A stretch of DNA of 21,494 bases, taken from contig DATNPX010000014.1 in assembly GCA_036702975.1 (NCBI GenBank), positions 1 to 21,494 on the forward strand. Direction: 5' to 3'. This stretch comes from DATNPX01 sp036702975. GTDB lineage: Bacteria > Cyanobacteriota > Vampirovibrionia > Obscuribacterales > Obscuribacteraceae. Below, piece by piece: positions 1 to 7,221 of this stretch; position 1 is the stretch's first letter; each line of letters starts with the position of its first letter. The notes beneath the pieces are model-generated. The model was not told where the DNA came from and made no database searches. It saw nothing but the letters and a program-made list of their open reading frames with translations. Position numbers and translations under genes: made by a program.

Positions 1-136
1 GAGCCGAGGTTCGTAGTAGGCGCGCTTAGCGGCGGTCTACTCTTTCAAATGATGTAACTCGACCGTTTCCATCGGTTGTTGAAACATGGCGAGTGCCATC
101 TTGACTCACATATTCAGTTCTATATGAGTTGGTGCC
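1..136. repeat. Inverted repeat, left copy (fold-back end)
   Basis: Bases 1-136 are the exact reverse complement of 1417-1552: position k pairs with 1553-k without mismatch. Base 137 mismatches, 138-143 match again, and similarity then stops. The segment is an inverted copy of the last coding part, stop codon and 3' flank of the 643-1527 gene. It begins exactly at the window edge, which fits a chimeric contig end better than a natural repeat. The short imperfect homology at the junction is typical of template switching. Confidence 0.97.
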
Positions 137-386
137 AGGATTACCTCAAATTCCGGGGCTCCCAGAACTTCCCAACTTACCAGGCATACCAGGACTGAGC
201 AATTCGAACGGCTCCGGTGAGGGCGGAATCTCTATCAACCTCCCAGGACTTCCACAACCTCCAGGTCTGCCTCAGCTCCCCGGATTGCCAGGGCTGAACA
301 ACTCGAGAGGTTCAGGCGACAGCAACTCACCTCTGTCGGGTCTAGGATTGCCATCTCTTCCAGGCTTATCAGATATTTTGGGATAG
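129..386 (+). CDS. PGLP-repeat (collagen/elastin-like) protein, 5'-truncated
   Basis: This is a reading frame of low-complexity Pro/Gly/Leu-rich sequence, open from 105 and ending with TAG at 384-386. Two units of about 30 residues are visible. Each is a run of PGLPxxPGLPxLP motifs followed by a polar Asn/Ser/Gly segment (SNSNGSGEGG, then NNSRGSGDSN). The C-terminus is GLPSLPGLSDILG. The possible TTG start at 129 lies inside the inverted end copy (1-136), so only 137-386 is likely genuine and the true N-terminus is probably missing. No catalytic motif is seen. Such repeats fit an extended surface or matrix-type protein, but the function is unknown. A strong terminator follows at 486-523. Confidence 0.6.
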   Translation: MVPGLPQIPGLPELPNLPGIPGLSNSNGSGEGGISINLPGLPQPPGLPQLPGLPGLNNSRGSGDSNSPLSGLGLPSLPGLSDILG

Positions 387-485
387 CGCGATGTAGCGGC
401 CCGCCTGTTCCGGGGTCCACCTGGGACAGGGGGCTGGCTATCGCTTCGGCAAACCAGCGCGCAGCTGAGCCTGGTCAATAACTGA

Positions 486-523
486 AATGCTATGCAAGTC
501 ACAAGCCCTTGCGTAGCATTTTT
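486..523 (+). terminator. Rho-independent terminator
   Basis: A 13-bp stem (486-498 with 508-520, one G-U pair) encloses a 9-nt loop and runs into five T residues (519-523). It lies about 100 bp after the PGLP-repeat gene and separates it from the next gene. Confidence 0.85.
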
Positions 524-642
524 GCATTCGTTATATCGTTGCCACGAGTCCGTCACAGATCTGCCACGTCTTCGCCCACGTTGAACACGTAAATTGTTCT
601 CATCGAAAGAGCGTTGCCGAGTTTACTAGTGGAGATCATCTG

Positions 643-1527
643 ATGAATAGAGACAGAGTCGAGCGAGTAGTTACCAACGAATTGAATGGACGGGAACTCC
701 ATATTCCGGCGGAGAGACTGCAGCGTGAGGCACAAGAAGCTTTGCGAGGCCGCACTGCGCACGAAACAAATCAGAACTACCGACTGTACAACGAAATGGC
801 TGCCCGCGCACACTTACCACAGCTGGCTCTCGTTGACGAAAGCGGAGCCCCTCATCGTCAGCCTGCTCATCGAGTGCAACCGCATCGCGCCGGCCGCGGC
901 GGGCAAGACCTGCCAGTTCCACCAATACCACCAGGCATGCCAGGATCCGAGGCACCCATCACTCCCCCGGATAACCGCGAACCACTGCCACCGACTATGA
1001 CACCACGCACAAACTTGGAACCAACTGTAAACGAACCTGGCGCGATGCCATATCGCACCAACACTGGAATTTTGCGCTCAGAGGGCGTTCTGGCTCCCCA
1101 ATTTAACAGACAGGCGGGCGACTACCAGTTCAACCCATTAAACCCGCCGGGATTGGATGACCGCAGCCTCAGCGGTCTGAGCCCAGCACAGCGTTTCCAG
1201 GGCAACGGCGAAGTGACCAGCCAATATCGCGGTCAAGCCAATTTACTAGGCGCAATGTACACATTTAATTCTTCACGCACGACAGACGCCGCCGGACACA
1301 TTCTAGCCGAGCATGTCGAATATCCGAATCATGACGGACCAATGTACATCAGTGGACCTAACGGAACTACACAGCGCCTCGACAATGTTCGTTCAATCGA
1401 CACAGTCTATAATCCAGGCACCAACTCATATAGAACTGAATATGTGAGTCAAGATGGCACTCGCCATGTTTCAACAACCGATGGAAACGGTCGAGTTACA
1501 TCATTTGAAAGAGTAGACCGCCGCTAA
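643..1527 (+). CDS. Hypothetical protein with Pro-rich linker
   Basis: 294 aa; I do not recognise a family. ATG at 643 follows GGAG at 631-634 with an 8-nt gap, a good ribosome site. Residues 1-65 are charged and probably helical. Residues 65-130 are Pro/Arg/Gly-rich and look disordered (PVPPIPPGMPG, REPLPPTM). The last 110 residues are rich in Gly, Asn, Thr and Tyr with short polar beta-like segments, ending in DGNGRVTSFERVDRR. No signal peptide, membrane segment or catalytic motif is visible. It is flanked by terminators, so it is probably monocistronic. The C-terminal 45 codons are those copied in inverted form at 1-136. Function unknown; it may be a lineage-specific modular protein. Confidence 0.8.
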   Translation: MNRDRVERVVTNELNGRELHIPAERLQREAQEALRGRTAHETNQNYRLYNEMAARAHLPQLALVDESGAPHRQPAHRVQPHRAGRGGQDLPVPPIPPGMPGSEAPITPPDNREPLPPTMTPRTNLEPTVNEPGAMPYRTNTGILRSEGVLAPQFNRQAGDYQFNPLNPPGLDDRSLSGLSPAQRFQGNGEVTSQYRGQANLLGAMYTFNSSRTTDAAGHILAEHVEYPNHDGPMYISGPNGTTQRLDNVRSIDTVYNPGTNSYRTEYVSQDGTRHVSTTDGNGRVTSFERVDRR

Positions 1528-1552
1528 GCGCGCCTACTACGAACCTCGGCTC
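1417..1552. repeat. Inverted repeat, internal copy
   Basis: Exact reverse complement of 1-136. It covers the last codons and stop (TAA 1525-1527) of the upstream gene plus 25 bp of flank. As it is embedded in an intact gene, this is presumably the authentic copy. Confidence 0.97.
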
Positions 1553-1566
1553 TTGAAAATTGTTTA

Positions 1567-1600
1567 GCCCTCACCAACTCAGCGGTGGGGGCTATATAAT
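1567..1600 (+). terminator. Probable terminator, followed by a TATAAT box
   Basis: A 9-bp stem, 1567-1575 with 1584-1592 (GCCCTCACC / GGTGGGGGC, one G-U pair), has an 8-nt loop. It is followed by TATATAATT rather than a clean T tract. It lies 40 bp after the 643-1527 gene and probably ends it. TATAAT at 1595-1600 is also a consensus -10 box that could serve the histidine kinase at 1684, although I see no convincing -35 at 17 bp. Confidence 0.55.
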
Positions 1601-1683
1601 TGGGCCCTCAAAGGGATCCTGGTTGGCGAAAACAGAAAAATGCTAGTGTTGGCAATGGACACCGTGCTTCAGGAATTTTTGAA

Positions 1684-3468
1684 TTGGCACCGACCCTTAC
1701 AAAAAAAGTTCTGATACTAGTCGCGATACCAGTAGTTTTCGAACTGGCACTGGTTGGAGTGCTGCTTAACCTGATCGCGAATGTGCAGGATGCCCGGGCT
1801 AAATCTGCTCACGCCAGAGAATTGAGCAGTCACATCACAGCTCTTATGGCTAACTTCATCAGGAGAGCAACGCTAGTCGCTCTCCGCCGAATGATGTCCG
1901 ACCAGGAGATGACAAACTCCGAAAAGGCGCTGGCGGCAAAAGCTCGTACAGAAATGGAGATTATCAAACAGCTCGCATCATCAGAAAAATCAGAAGCACA
2001 GAAGTGGGCCGAATTAGAAAAAACCGGATACTATCTGGACGCTGAGTTCGCGGCCACTCAAGAAATAAATTTTGAAGAAGACCAGCTGAAAGCGGCAAAA
2101 ACCATTGCCCTGGCGAACAAAAATTTCAACAGAATGTTTGCCATCTGCGATCAGCTATCAGGCATGCAAAATAATTTGCAGGCAGAAAACCAGGCTTACT
2201 TCGAGAAATACGACACACAGCTCAAGCAAGTGATCGAGCTTTCACTACTGGCTAGCGTCGTTCTGGCATGCTGTCTAACTGCGTATTTCAATATCAGCAC
2301 AAGCCGTAGACTCAAAATTCTCATGGCTAACACGACAGCCCTGGCGGCCGGCAAAGCGCCTGACAAAATTGTTTCCGGCAATGATGAATTAGCCGAAATC
2401 GATTTGATTTACCATCAGATGTACCAGGATCTCACGGTGCTGCGACAGAAAGAGCGCGCCATCCTGGACAATGCATCGCAAGTGATCTGCTCGCTTGATA
2501 AAGACCTCAGGCTGAGCGACATAAATGATGCCTCCAATAAAATGTGGGGATTCCCGCCATCTCAATTAATTGGAAAGCGCTTATTGGATTTGATACAAGA
2601 TCAGGACAAATCAACCGTTAGAAATATTTTGCAAAACGCAATTCAGAATAAAACGGAAGCGAGGTTCGAAGCTAAAATAGTTAAAGCAGACAAGTCACTG
2701 AGCGAAACTTCCTGGTCAGCCACCTGGTCAGACGAACAAAGTTCGCTTTACTGCGTAGTTACAGACATCTCAAAGCAAAAGGAATTAGAACGACTGAAGC
2801 AAGAGTTTGTCTCAATGCTCAGTCACGACTTGCGCACGCCATTAAATTCGGTGCTAGCAGCAATCGAACTGGTTTCATCCGGGCACTTCACCCTCGACGA
2901 TCAGGTAAAAGTGTACATGGACAGGGCGCACCGCAATCTCAAATTCTCGCTGTCACTTATCAATCAACTTCTGGAAATTGAGAAAATGGAAGCCGGTCAC
3001 GTTTCGCTGGAAGTAGATGCAACGAGCACAAAAGAAATAGTCTCGAAATCTCTTGAAGCTGTGCTGGATTTGAGCAACGCAAAATCAATAAAAATCGTCA
3101 TCCCAGAGACCAATTACGAGCTTATTGCCGATTCTGAGCGGCTTGTGCAAGTCTTGATCAATTTTCTTGGAAATGCACTTAAGTTCTCGCCAGATAATTC
3201 GACAATTACAATCAGCGAAGAGCAAAATGATCTGTACACAAAAATTTCTGTAACCGACCAGGGCCGAGGCATTCCCGCAGATCAACAGGCTGGAATCTTT
3301 GATCGATTCAAACAAGTCAGCCCGACCGACAAGGTCGAAAAACAGGGCTCAGGGCTTGGACTGGCCATCTGCAAATCAATTATAGAAGCGCATCATGGGC
3401 GCATCGGCGTGAGCAGCGAACCTGGCCGAGGAAGTTCTTTCTGGTTCGAAATTCCCGTCAAAAACTAG
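1684..3468 (+). CDS. Membrane PAS-domain sensor histidine kinase
   Basis: About 594 aa. I chose TTG at 1684 because AGGAA at 1671-1675 sits 8 nt upstream and the protein then starts MAPTLTKKVLILVAIP, directly before TM1. The frame is open back to a TTG at 1600, so a 28-residue longer form is possible. TM1 is about residues 9-33, followed by a helical extracytoplasmic region to about 180, TM2 about 184-205 and a HAMP-like linker. A PAS domain (about 255-365) ends in VTDISKQKELERLKQEF. The kinase core has the H box SHDLRTP with His381, the N box NFLGNALKFSP with Asn497, the G1 box DQGRGIP and the G2 box GSGLGLAIC. It autophosphorylates and passes phosphate to a response regulator; the convergent regulator at 3567-4238 is the obvious candidate partner. 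The input signal is unknown. Confidence 0.92.
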   Translation: MAPTLTKKVLILVAIPVVFELALVGVLLNLIANVQDARAKSAHARELSSHITALMANFIRRATLVALRRMMSDQEMTNSEKALAAKARTEMEIIKQLASSEKSEAQKWAELEKTGYYLDAEFAATQEINFEEDQLKAAKTIALANKNFNRMFAICDQLSGMQNNLQAENQAYFEKYDTQLKQVIELSLLASVVLACCLTAYFNISTSRRLKILMANTTALAAGKAPDKIVSGNDELAEIDLIYHQMYQDLTVLRQKERAILDNASQVICSLDKDLRLSDINDASNKMWGFPPSQLIGKRLLDLIQDQDKSTVRNILQNAIQNKTEARFEAKIVKADKSLSETSWSATWSDEQSSLYCVVTDISKQKELERLKQEFVSMLSHDLRTPLNSVLAAIELVSSGHFTLDDQVKVYMDRAHRNLKFSLSLINQLLEIEKMEAGHVSLEVDATSTKEIVSKSLEAVLDLSNAKSIKIVIPETNYELIADSERLVQVLINFLGNALKFSPDNSTITISEEQNDLYTKISVTDQGRGIPADQQAGIFDRFKQVSPTDKVEKQGSGLGLAICKSIIEAHHGRIGVSSEPGRGSSFWFEIPVKN

Positions 3469-3490
3469 AACGAAAGCAAGCTTTGTCTCG

Positions 3491-3557
3491 AGGATCTTGC
3501 TCCGATATCAGGCTTCATGCTCCGATCAGGATCTTGCTCCGATGCTCCGATATCAGG
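3491..3557. repeat. Short interleaved direct repeats between convergent genes
   Basis: The nonamer TGCTCCGAT occurs four times (3498, 3518, 3535, 3543). Two longer repeats interleave: AGGATCTTGCTCCGAT at 3491-3506 and 3528-3543, and TGCTCCGATATCAGG at 3498-3512 and 3543-3557. The cluster fills most of the 98-bp gap between the kinase and regulator stop codons and looks like repeated slippage or duplication. No clear terminator hairpin is seen here. Confidence 0.85.
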
Positions 3558-3566
3558 TGCTTCCAA

Positions 3567-4238
3567 TCAAGATCTATTCAACCTGTAACCAACTTTGCTA
3601 ATCGTCTCGATCAATGATTCTTCGCCTTCCACGTCGATAGCAGAGCGAATACGTTTAATTGAAGATCTCACCGCATCAGTAGATGGAAACTTGTCTGTAG
3701 GCCAGACTCTTGAAATAAGCGTTTCAGCAGAAAATACTTCGTTTGGATGTCGCATTAAAAACTCCAGAACCGAATGATCGATCGGAAGCAAATTGACTTC
3801 CTCGCCATCTTTCAAAATTCGCCTGGAACCTGAATTCAATGTCAAATTTCCAATTGAATAATCAGTGTCAAATGCTCGCGGACGTCTCAGCAATGCCTTG
3901 ATTCTTGCGACCAATTCCCGCACGCTGAAAGGCTTGGTTAAATAATCATCTGCACCCGACTCAAATCCCGTTTCTTTGTCGTCAATGTGAGTTTTGCCTG
4001 TCAGCATAATCACTGGCACTTTGCTTCCACTTTCGCGGACGTTTTTGACAATGTCAAAACCATTCATCCCGGGCAGCTGAACGTCCACCACCAGAACTTC
4101 GTAGCTGCCGTTCAGGGCAAAAGCCAAGCCATCGTTACCGTCGCCGACCACGTCTACAGAGTGCCGTTCCAGCTTCAGCCACTTGGACACAGTAGCCGCC
4201 AGTTCTTCATCGTCTTCAATGAGAAGTATTTTGGCCAT
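3567..4238 (-). CDS. OmpR/PhoB-family response regulator
   Basis: 223 aa from ATG at 4238. A TTG six codons upstream (4256) is in frame, but an AGGAG abuts it with no spacing, and the receiver fold starts at MAKILLIEDDEE, so I prefer the ATG. The receiver domain (1-115) has the acidic pair Asp9/Asp10, phosphoacceptor Asp52 in VVDVQLPG, Thr80 (MLTGK) and Lys102 (TKPF). The C-terminal winged helix (about 125-222) ends ISKVGYRLNRS, typical of Trans_reg_C. It binds DNA when phosphorylated. It lies 87 bp downstream of the CreD-like gene on the same strand and converges with the histidine kinase. That makes it the likely cognate regulator, though partner and targets are inferred. Confidence 0.93.
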   Translation of the reverse strand: MAKILLIEDDEELAATVSKWLKLERHSVDVVGDGNDGLAFALNGSYEVLVVDVQLPGMNGFDIVKNVRESGSKVPVIMLTGKTHIDDKETGFESGADDYLTKPFSVRELVARIKALLRRPRAFDTDYSIGNLTLNSGSRRILKDGEEVNLLPIDHSVLEFLMRHPNEVFSAETLISRVWPTDKFPSTDAVRSSIKRIRSAIDVEGEESLIETISKVGYRLNRS

Positions 4239-4325
4239 GGAAACCCGGTAATCCAACTCCTATAGGGCATAGGCGTTTAGCTCAACGTCAGACCTATAGT
4301 ACCAGAAGTAGCTCGAATTCCACAT

Positions 4326-5591
4326 TTAAGTCGAAGCTACCGAGGTCGAATCAGAATTTTTTGCTGTTGCCAACTTGAAGGCTTCTGTCCAATCGATACG
4401 CCCCGTAAATTGCATCAGCACGAACAGAGTCAAAATGCACATGATCGTCACTACAAGTCCGGTGAACTGCTCGAAGAAGAACGTGTACGAGAAAAGCACG
4501 AGATAGATAAGTTGCGATACGCCCACTTCCAAAAATGCGAACTTGTTTGATACCACAAGCCTCATATAAGAAACCACGAGAAATATTGAAACAATCGAGC
4601 TAACGATGAAAGCATGATCGACCGAGATATGGTCGACCAGATACGCGAGAAGCAGATGAAAACTGAAGAATGCGGCTCCGATGAAGAAGTAATTCATGGG
4701 GTGAACTCGCACGCCCTTAATCGTAGTGAAGACAAATAAAATGAAGAAGAACAGAAACAGAGAGATTGGTGCAAAGAAAGTTACTTTGCTTACCCATGGT
4801 CCGGGATTGAGTTTCTCAGGCATTTTCAGACCGATGTCATAACCGGTCAAAAGATTCTTGTAGTGCCACGTCAGTTGCCAGCCCTTATCAATCTTGGTTT
4901 TCTCTGACGGCGACATGCTTCCATCTGGAAAGTCAATTGCGTCGAAATTCGTTTTGATATTCATGGTGAAATCTTTGACTTGATTGACACTAGATCCAAA
5001 GTTGTATCGCCACGTCGTCAATCCCTGCGAGTCATAAGAAATTGCCACATCTTCTGCTTTGTTGGAATCAATTGAAAACGTTTCGCCGAGGGAATTTCCT
5101 GATGGCAAAATATTGGCGACATTCCTCTTGCCCAGAGTCAACTGGAAATTGTCATAAATGGCTTGCTGAGCCGGTAGAGGGAACTCGAGATGTACTGTCT
5201 GAGGCTGAGAAGTCGGATTGGAAACCCTATAGCCACCACTAAAGTGAACTTTGTACGTCGAGTACCAGAGTAATCCTTTCTTCCGGTAGTCCAGGTAAAT
5301 GACTGCTGTCACATCGCTCTTATCAATTGGCACATAATGCTTTTCCGTCTCTGCAACGACCTCAGTCACGGTTTTGTTGTCTCTCAAAACAGTGTGGTTA
5401 ACTTGCTTTTGTGTTTCATAGTAAAAGCTGGGGGCAGACTGGGTCTGTGGCATCCCCCACAGCTGATTGACGCGCTCTCCGTTGCTGCTATCTGACGAAT
5501 AAGTGCGCTGTAAGACAGTGCCGCCAAGTATGCCCCAGGCAATTGCTGTGCATACATAAATAAAAATGATTGCCAAAATCTGCTTGATCAT
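4326..5591 (-). CDS. CreD-like inner-membrane protein
   Basis: 421 aa from ATG at 5591, preceded by AGGTG about 8 nt upstream. The frame extends to 5633, but that longer N-terminus is charged and less likely. There is an N-terminal membrane anchor (IKQILAIIFIYVCTAIAWGI), then a large extracytoplasmic beta-rich region to about residue 280 with the YxVxFSGGYRVSNP type of motif. About six C-terminal TM helices follow, ending FVLMQFTGRIDWTEAF. The order anchor / periplasmic domain / helix bundle / RxDW matches the CreD family (COG4452), which in E. coli is a CreBC target linked to envelope stress and colicin E2 tolerance. The regulator downstream and kinase nearby support an envelope-stress role. 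The family call comes from topology and short motifs, so confidence is moderate. Confidence 0.7.
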   Translation of the reverse strand: MIKQILAIIFIYVCTAIAWGILGGTVLQRTYSSDSSNGERVNQLWGMPQTQSAPSFYYETQKQVNHTVLRDNKTVTEVVAETEKHYVPIDKSDVTAVIYLDYRKKGLLWYSTYKVHFSGGYRVSNPTSQPQTVHLEFPLPAQQAIYDNFQLTLGKRNVANILPSGNSLGETFSIDSNKAEDVAISYDSQGLTTWRYNFGSSVNQVKDFTMNIKTNFDAIDFPDGSMSPSEKTKIDKGWQLTWHYKNLLTGYDIGLKMPEKLNPGPWVSKVTFFAPISLFLFFFILFVFTTIKGVRVHPMNYFFIGAAFFSFHLLLAYLVDHISVDHAFIVSSIVSIFLVVSYMRLVVSNKFAFLEVGVSQLIYLVLFSYTFFFEQFTGLVVTIMCILTLFVLMQFTGRIDWTEAFKLATAKNSDSTSVAST

Positions 5592-5782
5592 GGGCGCTTC
5601 ACCTGTGATGTTTCTGCGTCTGGATTCCTTCAAGCATCATAATTTGCGGGGGTTGGGCTTGCGTAAAAACAGCGATCAATTTCCCCCAAATTGCGGATCG
5701 GTTTTCAGCAAAAAGGGTGCGATTTTTACGTGCAGTTAACCCATTAACCAGTTATGCTAAGGAGATAAGGTGGGGATGGCAT
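5592..5782. promoter_or_regulatory. Divergent promoter region
   Basis: This AT-rich gap lies between the CreD-like gene (-) and the 5783 gene (+) and must hold both promoters. It contains the inverted pair CGTAAAAA / TTTTTACG (near 5665 and 5723) and a repeated AATTTGCGG / AAATTGCGG element. TTATGCTAA just before 5761 resembles a -10 for the + gene. No specific operator can be assigned. Confidence 0.35.
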
Positions 5783-6511
5783 ATGACCAGCGACAAATCG
5801 GTCAACGTCGAAGAAATTACCAGTCTCAACAAGATTAAACTCGTCGTCACAGATCCCGTGACGGATTCGCCTGCGACAGCTTCATCAACCAATCAAGAAC
5901 CGGCACCTTCATCAGCCGAGCAAGATTCCATATCCCCGCCAGGCAAGCCGGTATCGTCGCTGGATTCAAAAACTGAGGATAACCGCAACCAAATCGACGA
6001 TCCGGAAAGGGTTTTGCGTGAATTACCGGTAGACGAATTTTTTCGAGTCCTCGAAGAAGCGACTCCCGAGCAACTTCAAACTTTAATCCACACTTTCGAG
6101 AAGGGTGCGCGCACCAGGGGTGGTTCCGCGATCTTGCGAAAAGTGATCGAAGTGCCGAAAGAACCGCGCACGACGATGTCGATCATATCCTGGTGGGAAT
6201 GGCGAAGACCGCTCTACAACCTGGTTTTAGCACTGGCGGGTCTGCCTTCCATCTTCGTGCTCTGGTTGCTCCTCGGTTTGCCTTTAGCAGTATGCGTAAT
6301 GAGCGGACTATCTTATCTGTTTTTCGCAAACATATGCTACACGCTTGGAACTCCGGCTGAAATGGTGGCACGCACATGCTACAAAGATAAGGCAGAGACA
6401 TCTGGACCAGTGCTGTTGACTCTCGGCACAATCTTCTCAGTCATTCTCACAATTGTTCTGGAGTTAGTTGTCGTCGGCTTTATGTGCCTTGGTGCGTTTC
6501 AAATTTTTTAG
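5783..6511 (+). CDS. Hypothetical membrane protein
   Basis: 242 aa from ATG at 5783. The upstream AAGGTGGGGA gives a ribosome site; the frame is open from 5717, but earlier codons lie over the promoter region. Residues 1-75 are polar, Ser/Pro/Thr/Glu-rich and probably disordered. Residues 80-130 form an acidic helical segment (VLRELPVDEFFRVLEEATPEQLQTLIHTFEKG). The C-terminal 110 residues hold about three hydrophobic helices (NLVLALAGLPSIFVLWLLLGLPLAV, VMSGLSYLFFANICYTLG and a final one ending FMCLGAFQIF). No enzymatic motif is seen and the family is not recognised. It is divergent from the CreD-like gene and 227 bp before the next gene; in that gap I see nothing beyond a weak hairpin near 6668-6690. 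Confidence 0.82.
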   Translation: MTSDKSVNVEEITSLNKIKLVVTDPVTDSPATASSTNQEPAPSSAEQDSISPPGKPVSSLDSKTEDNRNQIDDPERVLRELPVDEFFRVLEEATPEQLQTLIHTFEKGARTRGGSAILRKVIEVPKEPRTTMSIISWWEWRRPLYNLVLALAGLPSIFVLWLLLGLPLAVCVMSGLSYLFFANICYTLGTPAEMVARTCYKDKAETSGPVLLTLGTIFSVILTIVLELVVVGFMCLGAFQIF

Positions 6512-6738
6512 CGGCATGAATCGTCCATCGTCATGAGCAGATATTAGTCGCTCGCTCAACTGCACAGCTGCTTAAAACAAGCGTCCCAAGCCAGGATCCA
6601 TAATCTTACAAATCGTATATTGCACTTCACGCAAGATCCACGCTTTCAGTAGTTTAATGTACCTAACCACCTCAGCCGAGGCGGCACTCGCCAGGATATG
6701 AAACAAAAGCGACAAGTGTCACAAAGGAAGGAAACACC

Positions 6739-7221
6739 ATGAATTGGAAGGCGCTTTTACCGGCGGCAGCACTTTTGGTCTTGTTGGCACCAAGTGCGGC
6801 ATTTAGCAGAAATCATCATTATTACGGCAACATCTCACAAAATGGCATGATGGGTAACGGAGCTTATTATGGTGGCAACCCCATGGTCAATGCTGGTATC
6901 AATCCTTACGCCGTCGCGCCTCCGATGGCTAACATGGGCGCATACGGCATGAACGCATTAGCTAACAACTATAACTATGGCAACGGAATGTTCGGTTACA
7001 ACGGCATGAATGGCATGAACGGAATGTGCGGTCACCATAGACGACACCGCAGACGTGGACTCCTTCAATCGCTGCTCAATCAGAACGGCGGCTATGGCTA
7101 CGGTTACGGCAACATGGGCAACGGCCTGGGCTATGGCTACGGTAACGGATATATGGGCAATGGCTACGGCTATGGCAATGGACTGACCGGCGGTATCAGA
7201 AGTCTGTTAAACAGAATCTAG
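6739..7221 (+). CDS. Secreted Gly/Asn/Tyr/Met-rich low-complexity protein
   Basis: 160 aa. ATG at 6739 follows AAAGGAAGG about 8 nt upstream. Residues 1-23 form a clear Sec signal peptide (MNWKALLPAAALLVLLAPSAAFS). The mature part is built of short Gly/Asn/Tyr/Met repeats (NGMNGMNGM; GYGYGYGNMGNGLGYGYGNG), interrupted by a basic HHRRHRRRG patch with one Cys just before it. It ends in an amphipathic LTGGIRSLLNRI, and LLQSLLNQN precedes the last repeats. No known domain is seen. The composition suggests a structural, surface or assembly protein, which is inference. Its 3' end overlaps the convergent fdhD gene by 15 bp. Confidence 0.85.
   Translation: MNWKALLPAAALLVLLAPSAAFSRNHHYYGNISQNGMMGNGAYYGGNPMVNAGINPYAVAPPMANMGAYGMNALANNYNYGNGMFGYNGMNGMNGMCGHHRRHRRRGLLQSLLNQNGGYGYGYGNMGNGLGYGYGNGYMGNGYGYGNGLTGGIRSLLNRI

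Noticed and set aside
1..136. Terminal inverted repeats of a transposon
   Set aside because: Each end pairs with its own nearby internal sequence, not with the other end. There is no transposase and no target-site duplication.
4259..4299. CCTATAG repeated twice before the response regulator, as an operator
   Set aside because: Two short AT-rich copies 34 bp apart are too weak to claim, and spacing does not match typical OmpR-family sites.
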